Source of the DNA: Acidobacteriaceae bacterium
GTDB taxonomy: Bacteria > Acidobacteriota > Terriglobia > Terriglobales > Acidobacteriaceae
Length of the DNA stretch: 64,000 bases
NCBI GenBank assembly: GCA_003139095.1
Contig: PLHW01000069.1
Location: forward strand, 1-64,000
Direction: 5' to 3'
The position numbers and the translations under genes were made by a program. The notes under the pieces were generated by a model. It searched no databases and was not told where the DNA came from. It saw only the letters and a program-made list of their open reading frames with translations. Shown piece by piece: positions 24,890-33,879 of the stretch (positions are counted from its first letter, which is position 1; every line of letters begins with the position of its first letter).

Positions 24890-27100
24890 ATGCATAAGCC
24901 GATCAAATATGTGGAGAAGGCGGTAACGGTAGCGGCAACGGGAGCGTGGGCGGTGTTTGAACGCCTGAACCGTGTGGCTCCGAATGCATCGCCGACGCCG
25001 AAATGGTCCGATAAGCCGCTGCTTAAGTCATGGGAGAAGTCGAAGCCGCCGCTCGGATGGCCGCGGACGACAGACTCGCTGTGCCCGCGGTGCGTGCCGG
25101 AGATCCGGCAGCAGATTCTGGACGGGCATCTGCCGGTTGACGTGCTGATGAATGAAAAGATCGGCGAGATTAAGGCGCAGATTGTGGAGAAGGACGGCAA
25201 GATCTGGATGGTGAAGGACTGCCCGAGGCACGGACACTTTGAAGATCTGATGTCGATTGACACGGAGTTCTCGCAGCACCTGGAAGAGGTTTTCCCGGGG
25301 CGCGATATTCGCGCGCACAACGACGAGAAGCTGCACCATCACGGAACTTCAACCGTGAAATATGGGCGCGGCGCGGTGCTGACGGTTGACCTGACGAACC
25401 GGTGCAACATGATGTGCGATCCGTGTTTTATGGACGCGAACCAGGTCGGGTACGTACACGAGTTGACCTGGGAAGAGATCAAGACGGTGCTGGACAACGC
25501 GATCACGGTGAAGCCGAAGCGGCAGATGTCAGTACAGTTCTCGGGCGGTGAGCCAACGCTTTCGCCGTACTTTCTGGATGCGGTGGCGTACGCGCGCAAA
25601 GTGGGTTACAACAGCGTGCAGGCGGCGACGAACGGGATTGAATTTGCGAAGAGTTTTGAGTTCTGCCAGCAAGCGGTTGAGGCGGGCATGCGGTACGCGT
25701 ACCTGCAGTTTGACGGAATCGGCAATGCGGCGAACTCGCATCGGGCGGTGGGCAACCTGTTTGACGTGAAGCTGAAGGCGATCGACAACCTGCACAAGGC
25801 GGGATGCGAGATTGTGCCGGTGATCACGATCGTGAACGGCATCAACAACGAGCAGGTCGGGCGGATCATTCAGTTCGCGCTGGATAATCCGAAGAAGATC
25901 GGATTTTTGAGCTTCCAACCGGTTTCGTTTACGGGGCGGGACGAGGCGATCACGGACGAGCGGCGCGAGGCGCAGCGTTACACGCTGGCACACCTGGCCC
26001 ACGACGTGAAGAATCAAACAGGCTTTGGAGTGCCGGCGCGCGACTGGTTTCCCATTAGCTTCATGAGCACGTTCTCAGACTGGGCGGATGTGCTGCACTC
26101 GCAGGATGCGAGCAACGACTGGGGACAGCTTTCGTGCGGATGCCATCCGAATTGCGGGACGGGGATGGCGATGATGATCGACAAGGAAACGAAGGAAGCG
26201 GTGCCGGTCACGGCGTTTCTGAAGGGCGATCAACTGGCCAAGGATATTTCCAAGGTCAACGATGCGGCGCGGTCGAAGTTCTGGACGGCATTTGGGATGG
26301 CGCTTTGTTTGATGAAGAACTACGACCCGTTCCAGTCGCCGACGCACTTCAAACTGATGGACCTGCTTCGGAAGTTCGATAAGAATTTCAATGCGACGGG
26401 CAAGAATTACGGCAAGGTTGGACCGGACCGGACGATCGACGACGTGATGAAGCGGCGGCAGGATCGGTGGAACTTTTTGTTCATTGCAGGCATGTGGTTC
26501 CAGGACCTGTTCAATTACGACTTCCGGCGGACGGAGCAGTGCATCATTCCGTATGCGACGCAGGAGGGCGAGATCAGCTTCTGCGCGTATAACACGGGCG
26601 TGGGCTGGCGGAACATTATTGAGAAGATGCACATGACGGCGACGCTCACGAAGTGGTATGAGGAGCACGGGCGGCATGAGATCTTCGCGGGCGGAAAGAA
26701 AGTGAGCCTGGAGGATGAGGAGCACGCGCTGTATCTGCGCGACACGCTCGTGACGAATGAAGTGCAGCACGACCTCGACAATCTGGGAATTGCGAAGACG
26801 GCGCGGGAAGAGAAGACGCGGGCGCGAGACGCGAAGCTGGCGGCGACGCAGGGCCAGGCGCGTGGGGCGGAGAAGAACGATCCGGCATACGACGCGCGCA
26901 TGGCACAGCTTTATCGCGAGGTGGTGCTGAAAGAGAAGGCGGCTGTTTCCAACGAAGGCGGATTTATTCCGCTGGGTGCGATTGCGCCGGCGAATGGGAA
27001 CGGGCACGGGAACGGCCACGGCCACAATGGCAATGGCCTGCACGGGATCAAGCCGGCGAAGCAGACGGAACAGATCGGCGAGCCGGTGGCGGGGGACTAA
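24890..27100 (+). CDS. Radical SAM protein of the tetraether / membrane-spanning lipid synthase type
   Basis: A 736-residue iron-sulfur enzyme. The radical SAM motif is C172-N-M-M-C176-D-P-C179, followed by GGEP (219-222) and YLQFDG. Ahead of it lies a metal-binding-type segment (SLCPRC, C65/C68, and CPRHGHF, C111/H114), and behind it further Cys clusters (SCGCHPNCG near 415-422; EQC near 550; ISFCAYN near 565). This set, with FCAYN after a Cys and the SLCPxC N-terminus, is what I know from the Tes family (archaeal tetraether synthase MJ0619) and related bacterial proteins that couple lipid tails. The last 35 residues are a Gly/Asn/His-rich tail. A clear terminator follows. A membrane-lipid role is inferred; the radical SAM assignment is firm. 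Confidence 0.85.
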   Translation: MHKPIKYVEKAVTVAATGAWAVFERLNRVAPNASPTPKWSDKPLLKSWEKSKPPLGWPRTTDSLCPRCVPEIRQQILDGHLPVDVLMNEKIGEIKAQIVEKDGKIWMVKDCPRHGHFEDLMSIDTEFSQHLEEVFPGRDIRAHNDEKLHHHGTSTVKYGRGAVLTVDLTNRCNMMCDPCFMDANQVGYVHELTWEEIKTVLDNAITVKPKRQMSVQFSGGEPTLSPYFLDAVAYARKVGYNSVQAATNGIEFAKSFEFCQQAVEAGMRYAYLQFDGIGNAANSHRAVGNLFDVKLKAIDNLHKAGCEIVPVITIVNGINNEQVGRIIQFALDNPKKIGFLSFQPVSFTGRDEAITDERREAQRYTLAHLAHDVKNQTGFGVPARDWFPISFMSTFSDWADVLHSQDASNDWGQLSCGCHPNCGTGMAMMIDKETKEAVPVTAFLKGDQLAKDISKVNDAARSKFWTAFGMALCLMKNYDPFQSPTHFKLMDLLRKFDKNFNATGKNYGKVGPDRTIDDVMKRRQDRWNFLFIAGMWFQDLFNYDFRRTEQCIIPYATQEGEISFCAYNTGVGWRNIIEKMHMTATLTKWYEEHGRHEIFAGGKKVSLEDEEHALYLRDTLVTNEVQHDLDNLGIAKTAREEKTRARDAKLAATQGQARGAEKNDPAYDARMAQLYREVVLKEKAAVSNEGGFIPLGAIAPANGNGHGNGHGHNGNGLHGIKPAKQTEQIGEPVAGD

Positions 27101-27106
27101 GTAGCG

Positions 27107-27136
27107 GGTATCAGTATTCAGTTATCAGTTATCAGT
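27107..27136. repeat. 'TATCAGT' degenerate tandem repeat
   Basis: GTATCAGTATTCAGTTATCA-GTTATCAGTAAAA: four imperfect copies of a 7-8 base unit right after the radical SAM gene. Relatives lie at 27448 and 39961. Confidence 0.65.
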
Positions 27137-27144
27137 AAAAGATT

Positions 27145-27170
27145 GGGCCGCTTTTCGGAGCGGCCCTTTT
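27145..27170 (+). terminator. Rho-independent terminator of the radical SAM gene
   Basis: GGGCCGC (27145-27151), 8-base loop, GCGGCCC (27160-27166), then TTTT. It lies 45 bases after the stop codon. Confidence 0.88.
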
Positions 27171-27180
27171 GCTTGGGACA

Positions 27181-27414
27181 TTACGCGTCAGGTGGCGCGA
27201 GGCGGGTGGTGCGATACCACTTGCGCACCGCCGCGACCGCCCAGATCGCTTCTACCAGGCCGAAGGGCCAGGCGCCTTGCAGGAATCCATAGATGGAGCC
27301 GAGGGCGCAGGCGGCGGCAAAGGCGAGGATGAACCACGGGCTGCGGTCTTCGAGCGCGTAGGCGACCAGCATTGCGGTGACGGCGAATAGCCCGAAGAGG
27401 GTGAGTGGGGTCAT
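27181..27414 (-). CDS. Small conserved membrane protein
   Basis: A 77-residue protein with two or three hydrophobic helices (LTLFGLFAVTAMLVAYAL, FILAFAAACALGSIYGF) and the segment AWPFGLVEAIWAVAAVRKW. I recognise the pattern as a widespread small inner-membrane protein of unknown function. It lies alone on the minus strand between the radical SAM gene and the chromate transporter, with repeats on its upstream side. Confidence 0.75.
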   Translation of the reverse strand: MTPLTLFGLFAVTAMLVAYALEDRSPWFILAFAAACALGSIYGFLQGAWPFGLVEAIWAVAAVRKWYRTTRLAPPDA

Positions 27415-27447
27415 AGGGAGTTTGCGTTGCCGCGCGAGTTATTTTCG

Positions 27448-27629
27448 CAGTTATCAGTCATCAGTTGTCAGTTTTCGGTTCAGCACTCGGGTCTCAGGTC
27501 TCAGGGTGGGATGCGCTTGGTTTGAGTTGCGCTTTAACACATTGATCTTTTTTTGTACGCTGACTTCCTCGGCGCTGACGATTCTGCTACATTGCGACGC
27601 GCGGACAGGAGTGTCCGCGCCACACTGAC
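27448..27629. repeat. Degenerate repeats and a 'GCGGACAGGAGTGTCCGC' palindrome upstream of chrA
   Basis: 27448-27508 holds CAGTTATCAGTCATCAGTTG, TCAGTTTTCGGTTCAG and TCTCAGGTCTCAGG, all imperfect 7-8 base units. At 27600-27620 lies the palindrome CGCGGACAGGAGTGTCCGCG, followed by CCACAC; this looks like another dispersed element. The chrA promoter should also be here. Confidence 0.6.
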
Positions 27630-27631
27630 TT

Positions 27632-28780
27632 ATGGAATCTGCCGAAATTCGCGAGGCTACGCTGGGCGAGATTGCGGTGGTGTTTTTGAAGCTGGGGACG
27701 ATTGCGTTTGGCGGGCCGGCGGCGCACCTGGCGATGATGCAGGAAGAATTCGTTCGGCGGAAGAAATGGATTTCGCAGGCCGACTTTCTGGATCGGCTGG
27801 CGGCGGCGAATTTGATTCCGGGGCCGAGTTCGACGGAAGTGGCGATTTTTATCGGGCACTTGAAGCGCGGGTGGCGCGGGCTGATCGTGGCGGGGTGCTG
27901 CTTTATTATTCCGGCGGCGCTGATTGCGATGGCGATTGCGTGGGCGTATGTGCGCTATGGCGCGCTGCCCCAGGCGCAGAGCGTGTTGGGGGCGATCAAG
28001 CCGGTGGTGGTGGCGATCATTATTCAGGCGCTGGGGAAACTGGGGCGCTCGGGGATCAAGACGATTTCGCTGGCGGTGATTGCGGCGCTGGCGGTGGGGC
28101 TGAATCTGATTGGAGTGAGCCCGGTGTGGGTGCTGATTATTGCGGGAGCGCTGGCGGCGGCGGAGCTGGGGATGAGGACGCGGCTGCTGGGGGTGGGGAC
28201 GGTGGCGACTCCGAAGATGGTTGGCGGCGCGCTGGCGGCGGTGGTGGTGGCGGGCGCGTGGCCGGTGGGACTGGGACGATTGTTTTTGTCTTTTTTGAAA
28301 ATTGGGTCGATCGTGTTTGGCAGCGGATACGTGTTGCTGGCGTTTTTGCAAACCGAATTTGTGCAGCATCTGCACTGGCTGACGGAGCAGCAGTTGCTGG
28401 ACGCGGTTGCGGTGGGACAGTTTACGCCGGGGCCGTTGTCGGCGACGGCGACGTTTATTGGATATGTGGTGGCGGGATGGAAGGGCGCAGTGGTGGCGAC
28501 GGTGGGAATTTTTCTGCCGGGATTTGTGCTGGTGGCGTTGAGCGGACCGGTGATTCCGCGGCTGAGGAGATCGGCGGTGTTTTCGGCGGCGCTGGATGGA
28601 GTGATTGCGGGGTCGCTGGCGCTGATGGCGATTGTGACGTGGCAGTTGGGGAGAGCGTCGATTGTGAATTGGACGACGCTGGCATTGTTTGTGGCGAGCT
28701 TGATTGGGCTGATACGGTTTCGAATTAACTCGGGCTGGCTGATCGCCGGCGGCGCAGTTGTGGGATTGTTCGTGCGGTGA
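27632..28780 (+). CDS. chrA: Chromate transporter (ChrA)
   Basis: Inner-membrane CHR-family protein of 382 residues, which exports chromate in characterised relatives. It shows the two-domain internal duplication of the family: KLGTIAFGGPAAHLAMMQEE near the N-terminus is repeated as FLKIGSIVFGSGYVLLAFLQ near residue 215, and each half has the F-x-P-G-P motif (NLIPGPSSTEVAIFIG and QFTPGPLSATATFIG). A different frame is also open over most of the gene, but it is Gly/Ala/Asp-rich noise. No chromate regulator is next to it. Confidence 0.93.
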   Translation: MESAEIREATLGEIAVVFLKLGTIAFGGPAAHLAMMQEEFVRRKKWISQADFLDRLAAANLIPGPSSTEVAIFIGHLKRGWRGLIVAGCCFIIPAALIAMAIAWAYVRYGALPQAQSVLGAIKPVVVAIIIQALGKLGRSGIKTISLAVIAALAVGLNLIGVSPVWVLIIAGALAAAELGMRTRLLGVGTVATPKMVGGALAAVVVAGAWPVGLGRLFLSFLKIGSIVFGSGYVLLAFLQTEFVQHLHWLTEQQLLDAVAVGQFTPGPLSATATFIGYVVAGWKGAVVATVGIFLPGFVLVALSGPVIPRLRRSAVFSAALDGVIAGSLALMAIVTWQLGRASIVNWTTLALFVASLIGLIRFRINSGWLIAGGAVVGLFVR

Positions 28781-28804
28781 CAGGACAGGTTGCTCGAGTC
28801 TTTT

Positions 28805-28835
28805 TCACCACAGAGACACAGAGACACGGAGAAAT
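28805..28835. repeat. 'TTCACCACAGAGACACAGAGACACGGAG' repeat
   Basis: A member of the CACAGAG/CACGGAG family, in the gap between chrA and the acetyltransferase. A frame that runs through it would lengthen the next gene, but the residues (SPQRHRDTE) come from the repeat. Confidence 0.65.
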
Positions 28836-28891
28836 CCTTTTTTGATTTTCTCGGTGTTGTTGTGGTGAATGCGCAGCGGAGGGCGAGAAAA

Positions 28892-29392
28892 ATGGATGGA
28901 GTGCAGATCCGGGCGGCAGGACAGGGCGACTTGGCGCGGCTGACCGAGATTTACAACTACTACGTGATCAATACTCCGGTGACGTTTGACATTGAGACTT
29001 ACACGGTGGAGCGGCGGCAGGCGTGGTTTGAGCAATTTGGCGAGGTGGGGCGATACCGGCTGCTGGTGGCCGAGGTGGAGGGCGTGGTGATGGGATATGC
29101 GGGGACGATGCGGTTTCGTCCGAAGGCCGCGTATGAGACGACGGTAGAGACGACGATTTACTGCGCGCCGGAGGCGGCCGGAAGGGGCTTGGGGAGCCGG
29201 TTGTATGAGGGCCTGTTCGAAGCGCTGAGGGGCGAGGACGTGCATCGGTATGTGGCGGGGTACACGATGCCGAATGCGGCGTCGGAGAGTCTGCACCGGC
29301 GATTCGGATTCAAAGTAGTGGGAGTGTTCAGCGAGGTGGGACGGAAGTTTGGGAAGTATTGGGATGTGTGCTGGATGGAGAGGGCGGCGTGA
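28892..29392 (+). CDS. GNAT-family N-acetyltransferase (phosphinothricin acetyltransferase-like)
   Basis: A 166-residue acetyltransferase. The start EIYNYYVINTPVTFDIE is that of the Pat/Bar subgroup, which acetylates phosphinothricin, methionine derivatives or similar amines. The acetyl-CoA loop is RGLGSRLYEGL, and the end FKVVGVFSEVGRKFGKYWDV matches the subgroup closely. ATG 28892 (ribosome site GGAGGG) was chosen over 28790, whose extra residues derive from a repeat. The true substrate is not evident. Confidence 0.88.
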   Translation: MDGVQIRAAGQGDLARLTEIYNYYVINTPVTFDIETYTVERRQAWFEQFGEVGRYRLLVAEVEGVVMGYAGTMRFRPKAAYETTVETTIYCAPEAAGRGLGSRLYEGLFEALRGEDVHRYVAGYTMPNAASESLHRRFGFKVVGVFSEVGRKFGKYWDVCWMERAA

Positions 29393-29430
29393 GCGTTTGA
29401 CCGACGCGCTGTTGCGGGGCGGGCAAGAAC

Positions 29431-29461
29431 TTCACCGCGGAGGTCGCAGAGGACGCGGAGG
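29431..29461. repeat. 'TTCACCGCGGAGGTCGCAGAGGACGCGGAG' repeat
   Basis: A further copy of the CACAGAG/CGGAG family, between two convergent genes. Confidence 0.5.
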
Positions 29462-29538
29462 GATTCTGGGGGTTTCTTTCAAATCGGGGGAGGGTTGCTC
29501 CCCCTGAATGGGACGAGTCGAACTTAGCGCCACGGCGG

Positions 29539-30048
29539 CTAGAATTTTTGCTCGTCGGCGGAGGGGCCGTAGAGGCCGGGGACGGGGACATCGAGGAGGC
29601 GGAAATACACGGTGAGCTGGCCGCGATGATGGATGATGTGGTTGAAGACCATGCGGCGGAGGACGGCGGCGCGCGGTTCGCAGAAAAGTTCGGTCTCTCC
29701 CATGAGCAAGGCCCAGGGTTGGGCGTAGGTGGCGTCATCGGCGGAGGAGAGGGCGGCGCGCGCGTCGGCGTGGTTCTTGTCGAAAATTTCGAGGAGTTCC
29801 TTGCGATTAGAAGCGGTGGGCATGGAGACACGCGAGCCATCGGCGGGGGCGAGGTTGAGAGAGTCCTCCTTCATGGTCATGACGGTCCAAGCCGGCATAT
29901 TTGCGAGATGGTTGGCAAGCCAGCCGAGGGTGCCGGACTTGGGATGAGGCTGCCAGGAAAATTTGTCGTCGGGGACGCGTTCGAGGGTGCGGCGGGTGTT
30001 GGCCATTTCCATGTCGAACTCGGGAAGGATCGTATCTTTATAGGACAA
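29539..30048 (-). CDS. DinB-family protein
   Basis: A 169-residue four-helix-bundle protein of the DinB/YfiT metalloenzyme superfamily. The three expected metal-binding histidines are in LANHLANMP and IIHHRGQL. TTG 30048 (LSYKDTILPEFD) is preferred as start: CAGGAG lies 8 bases ahead and the earlier residues come from an AT-rich repeat. Members act as thiol-dependent transferases or have unknown roles; none can be assigned here. It is convergent with the acetyltransferase and divergent from the reductase cluster. Confidence 0.82.
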   Translation of the reverse strand: MSYKDTILPEFDMEMANTRRTLERVPDDKFSWQPHPKSGTLGWLANHLANMPAWTVMTMKEDSLNLAPADGSRVSMPTASNRKELLEIFDKNHADARAALSSADDATYAQPWALLMGETELFCEPRAAVLRRMVFNHIIHHRGQLTVYFRLLDVPVPGLYGPSADEQKF

Positions 30049-30066
30049 GGGATTGTCTCCTGGGGA

Positions 30067-30167
30067 AATTTGTAATTGGTGATTTGCAATTTGTAATTGG
30101 AAATCAAAGCGCGTACGGAACCCAGGCTTTTTCAATTGGAAAATCACAAATTACAAATCGCCAATTT
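30067..30167. repeat. AT-rich inverted repeat ('AATTTGTAATTGGTGATTTG')
   Basis: 30067-30106 (AATTTGTAATTGGTGATTTG, CAATTTGTAATTGGAAATCA) is mirrored on the other strand at 30133-30167 (CAATTGGAAAATCACAAATT, ACAAATCGCCAATTTACA). A related copy lies at 37791-37837. This is markedly AT-rich for the region. Confidence 0.7.
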
Positions 30168-30310
30168 ACAGAACCGGCAATTTTAACAGGAAGTGGCCGA
30201 TCTGGATTTCGTGCTTTGTGACGGAGAGGTTAAAATGGAGGACTCCGTGAGGCGCGTGGATTTTGGGCGCCGCAGACGTTTCCGCACGGGAGCACACTGG
30301 ATTCTGACCC

Positions 30311-32755
30311 GTGGAACCTCTTACAAATCGCGTGGATGACAGAAGGACGCCGGTTGACGGCCGGCAGCCAGCCGACGGCAACTCGCCTGCTTCGGTTGGC
30401 GGAAACCAGCGCGCGCCCGTGACGCCAATCCCAGTGACGCGGCCCTCGTCGCCGGTGTATTGGCGGGTGGAGGGCAGCCTGCTGGAGTTGACGACGATCC
30501 GGCCAATCGCATTTTTCACGTGGAACAGCCAGACATTTATTGCGCGTTTTGTGCGCCGGAGCCTGGTGTTTTTGATGGCCATTTTGCGGCCCTTTTTGTA
30601 TGCGGCAAACCGGAAGGCGGCGACGCGGATTGTTCACGCCGTGCTGCGGGGGATTTCGCGGGACCGGCTGGATTCGCTGGGAGAAGAGGAGTTCGAGTAC
30701 AAACTGAAGCCGCTGCTGAAAGAAGAGGGAGTGCGGCATCTGAAGGCGTTGCAAGCCACCGGAGCGGACGTAGTGCTGGTGAGCCAGGGACTGGAGCACG
30801 TGATGCGGCCACTGGCGCGGCATTTGGGGGTGCGGTGGATCATCGCGAACCGGCTTGACTTTCGGGATGGGATCGCGACGGGGCGGCTGGTCGGTCCGAT
30901 CATCCGGCCGCGGGGAATTTTTGCGCGGATACGCGAGGCGGGACCGGATGGGCAGCAGAGTCCGGCGAGGTGGGTACGCGCGCTCGGGTTGCGCGGACCG
31001 AAGGCACTGGCGTCGGCGATTGTGCCGGCGGTGCGGGTAGAAAGGCCACGGGTGCGGCCGATTGTGTATTTTGACGAAACGCGGCATGCAGAGCGGCTTT
31101 CGGTGCGGAAGGCGCTCGCGGGAAAGCGGGTGATGCTGATCGGCGTTACGGGCTTTATCGGCAAGGTGTGGCTGGCGAACACGCTGCTGGATTTGCCGGA
31201 GATCGGGAAGCTGTACCTGCTGATTCGCCGACAGAAATCGAATCCGGCGCAGAAGCGATTTGAAAAGATGCTGGAGGATTCGCCGGTTTTCGATCCGGTG
31301 TTTGAGAAATACGGCGACCGGCTGGGCGCGCTGCTGGCCGAGAAGATTGAGGTGGTGGAGGGGGATGTATCGCAGCCGGCGATTGGTTTGGAGGCGGAGG
31401 TTGCGGCGCGGCTGAGCGGTGAACTCGACCTCATTATTAATAGCTCGGGGCTGACGGATTTTAATCCCGACCTGCGGGATGCGGTGGCGGTGAATGTGGA
31501 CTCGACGTATCACCTGATCGAATTTATTCGGGGATCGGCGCATGCGGCGATGCTGCATCTTTCGACGTGCTATGTGGCGGGGCAGCGCGATGGGCGAGTG
31601 AGCGAGCGGGTGCGGCCGAACTACACGCCGGCGGGGGTTGCGGACTTCGATGCGGACAGGGAATGGCGCGAGCTACGCGATTTTCTGGAAGCGGCGGAGA
31701 AGCGCGCGGAGGGCGTGGAGGTAACCGAGGAGTTGACGAGGCAAGCGCTCGAGAAAGAGCATGCGGCGAAAGGACTGAGCGGGCATGCGCTGGAAAACCA
31801 GATTCGCAAGAACCGCGTGCGCTGGCTGAAGAATTATCTGACCGAAGAGGGCATGCGGCGTGCGAAGGAACTGGGCTGGCCGAATACCTACACATATACG
31901 AAAAGTCTGGCGGAGTCGCTGATCGCGAAATATGGAGCGGGGCTGCCGATTGCGATTGTGCGGCCGGCGATCGTGGAGACGTCGGTGGCGAAGCCGTTCC
32001 GGGGATGGAATGAGGGAATCAACACGTCAGCGTCGCTGTCATATTTGCTGGGAACATCATTCCGGCAACTGCCGTCGAACGAACGGAAGCGGCTGGACAT
32101 TATTCCGGTGGATGCGGTTTGCGCGGGGATGACGCTGATTGCGGCGGCGCTGGTGGAGCGGCGGCACGATCCCCTGTACCAGTTGGCGACCTCGGTGACG
32201 AATCCGTGCGACATGGGGCGGTCGATTGAACTGACGACGCTGGCGCATCGGCGTCACTATCGCGCGCAGGAGGGGCTGGAATACTGGCTGCGGCTGCGGA
32301 TGGACGCGATTTCGGTTTCGAAGACGCGGTACAACCGGATGTCGGCGCCGGCGCAGAAGGCGATTGTGCGAACGATTCAAACGATCATGTCTCCGCTGCC
32401 GGTGAAGAAGCCGCTGGCGAAGGCAGAACGAAATCTGGAGCGGGTGGAGAAACTGATCGAATTGTTCGAGCCATTCATTCTGCACAACGAGCATGACTTT
32501 GTGGCGGACAATGTGGAGAAGCTGTCGCAGGCGCTGGCGCCGGAGGAGCGGGAAATTTTTGGCTACGATGCGGCGGGACTGGATTGGTGGGAGTACTGGA
32601 TCGACATTCACATTCCCGCGTTGCGGCGGTGGACGTATCCGCTGATTGAGGGAAGGCCGCTGGAGGCGCGCGAGCCGCGCGTGCTGCAAATGCCGGCGGC
32701 GAAAAACGGCGCGATGAATACGGGGACAAACGGAGCGACGTGGCGATATTCCTGA
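30311..32755 (+). CDS. Fatty acyl reductase with degenerate HAD-like N-terminal domain
   Basis: An 814-residue two-domain protein. Residues about 45-230 look like a HAD-IB phosphatase fold ([19 protein letters not shown] and a TGRLVGPI ending), but the catalytic D-x-D-G-T motif reads RVEGSLL, so the nucleophile is gone. Residues about 270-690 are a fatty acyl-CoA/ACP reductase: Rossmann loop [29 protein letters not shown], and the Y-x3-K pair in YTYTKSLAE near 527, with VRPAIVETS after it. Such reductases make fatty aldehydes or alcohols from acyl thioesters. The GTG 30311 start is uncertain; GTG 30419 is an in-frame option. It overlaps the next reductase gene by 16 bases. Confidence 0.85.
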   Translation: MEPLTNRVDDRRTPVDGRQPADGNSPASVGGNQRAPVTPIPVTRPSSPVYWRVEGSLLELTTIRPIAFFTWNSQTFIARFVRRSLVFLMAILRPFLYAANRKAATRIVHAVLRGISRDRLDSLGEEEFEYKLKPLLKEEGVRHLKALQATGADVVLVSQGLEHVMRPLARHLGVRWIIANRLDFRDGIATGRLVGPIIRPRGIFARIREAGPDGQQSPARWVRALGLRGPKALASAIVPAVRVERPRVRPIVYFDETRHAERLSVRKALAGKRVMLIGVTGFIGKVWLANTLLDLPEIGKLYLLIRRQKSNPAQKRFEKMLEDSPVFDPVFEKYGDRLGALLAEKIEVVEGDVSQPAIGLEAEVAARLSGELDLIINSSGLTDFNPDLRDAVAVNVDSTYHLIEFIRGSAHAAMLHLSTCYVAGQRDGRVSERVRPNYTPAGVADFDADREWRELRDFLEAAEKRAEGVEVTEELTRQALEKEHAAKGLSGHALENQIRKNRVRWLKNYLTEEGMRRAKELGWPNTYTYTKSLAESLIAKYGAGLPIAIVRPAIVETSVAKPFRGWNEGINTSASLSYLLGTSFRQLPSNERKRLDIIPVDAVCAGMTLIAAALVERRHDPLYQLATSVTNPCDMGRSIELTTLAHRRHYRAQEGLEYWLRLRMDAISVSKTRYNRMSAPAQKAIVRTIQTIMSPLPVKKPLAKAERNLERVEKLIELFEPFILHNEHDFVADNVEKLSQALAPEEREIFGYDAAGLDWWEYWIDIHIPALRRWTYPLIEGRPLEAREPRVLQMPAAKNGAMNTGTNGATWRYS

Positions 32756-33879
32756 CCGGAGCGACCGGCTACATCGGCGCGCATGTTGCAGCAAATCTGC
32801 TGAGCCAGCACGATGCAATGTTGAATGTGCTGGTGCGCGCGCGCGATACGCGCGAGGCGGAGTTGCGTTTGTGGGAGGCTCTGCAACTGCATTTGCCGTT
32901 TCCGGCGTTTTACGAATTTCTTCAGGCAAAGATACGGATTTTTCGGGGCGACCTGACGGCGCCGCAGTTTGGACTGGAGCGCGCGGATTACGATCGACTG
33001 GTGCACACGACGGATTCGGTGATTCATTGTGCGGCATCGCTGAACCGGAAATCGGAAAAGGCATGCTTGAACGTGAACCTGCGCGGGACGCTGGAAGTGG
33101 TGCAACTGGCGCGGCAATCGCAGTACTATCACGGGCTGCGGCGGTTTTCGAACGTCAGCACGGTGGCCGTGGCGGGTAAGCGGAGCCACGAAATTGTGAC
33201 GGAGGACCGGTCGATCGATTGGGATCGGTCGGACTACGATCCTTACGCGCGGACGAAAAAATTCTGCGAGCACATGGTGCGGCAGTTGATGAGGGATGTG
33301 CCGCTGACGATTTTTCGTCCGAGCATCGTGCTGGGAGACAGCCGGTATCCGGAGACGACGCAGTTCGACATGGTGCGGTCGTTCGTGTTTCTGGCGGGGC
33401 TGCCGGTGCTGCCGTTCCGGCCGAACGACAAGATCGACATCGTGAACGTGGATTTTGTGGCGGACGCGATTTCGACATTGCACATGAAGGAAAATCCGGC
33501 GCACGACACGTATCATCTTTCTTCGGGCGCCGATTCGCAGACATTCCGGCAATTGACGACGGCGCTGGCGAAGGCGCGGAACAAGCGCGGGCCGGTGTTC
33601 TTGCCGGTGCTGGAGGTTCCGTTCACGGGTGCCGTGAATGTGCTGGCGAAGCGCAAGGGACAAGTTGGATTTGGGGCAGCGTTGATGAAAGTATTTTTGC
33701 CATATTTAACGTGGAACACGGTTTTTGATAATTCGCGGGTGACGCAAGAACTGGGAAGAAAGCCGGTGGCATTTTCCGAGTACAGCCTGCCGCTGCTGCG
33801 GTTCAGCCGGGCACACAATTTCACGTATCCGTACCAGGAGTGGCCGAGCGGCGCGAAGGCGGGAGGTTCGGCGGCATGA
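32740..33879 (+). CDS. Thioester-reductase-like SDR protein
   Basis: A 379-residue NAD(P)-binding protein of the extended SDR family. Rossmann motif [14 protein letters not shown] at the N-terminus, NVSTVAVAG, the catalytic Y-x3-K pair in YARTKKF (about 169-173) and [10 protein letters not shown] are all of the thioester-reductase/male-sterility type. A GTG start at 32740 overlaps the upstream reductase by 16 bases and its stop overlaps the next ATG (ATGA), so it is firmly in the operon. A reaction on a lipid or carrier-bound acyl chain is likely from context, but the exact substrate is open. Confidence 0.85.
   Translation: MAIFLTGATGYIGAHVAANLLSQHDAMLNVLVRARDTREAELRLWEALQLHLPFPAFYEFLQAKIRIFRGDLTAPQFGLERADYDRLVHTTDSVIHCAASLNRKSEKACLNVNLRGTLEVVQLARQSQYYHGLRRFSNVSTVAVAGKRSHEIVTEDRSIDWDRSDYDPYARTKKFCEHMVRQLMRDVPLTIFRPSIVLGDSRYPETTQFDMVRSFVFLAGLPVLPFRPNDKIDIVNVDFVADAISTLHMKENPAHDTYHLSSGADSQTFRQLTTALAKARNKRGPVFLPVLEVPFTGAVNVLAKRKGQVGFGAALMKVFLPYLTWNTVFDNSRVTQELGRKPVAFSEYSLPLLRFSRAHNFTYPYQEWPSGAKAGGSAA

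Noticed and set aside
24527-24897. Short + strand open frames before the radical SAM gene
   Set aside because: Two overlapping frames of about 110 codons, neither with a ribosome site or recognisable domain; more likely leader or promoter sequence.
27553-28728. 391-codon open frame overlapping chrA on the same strand
   Set aside because: Gly/Ala/Asp-rich with no domain, whereas the chrA frame has the duplicated CHR motifs.
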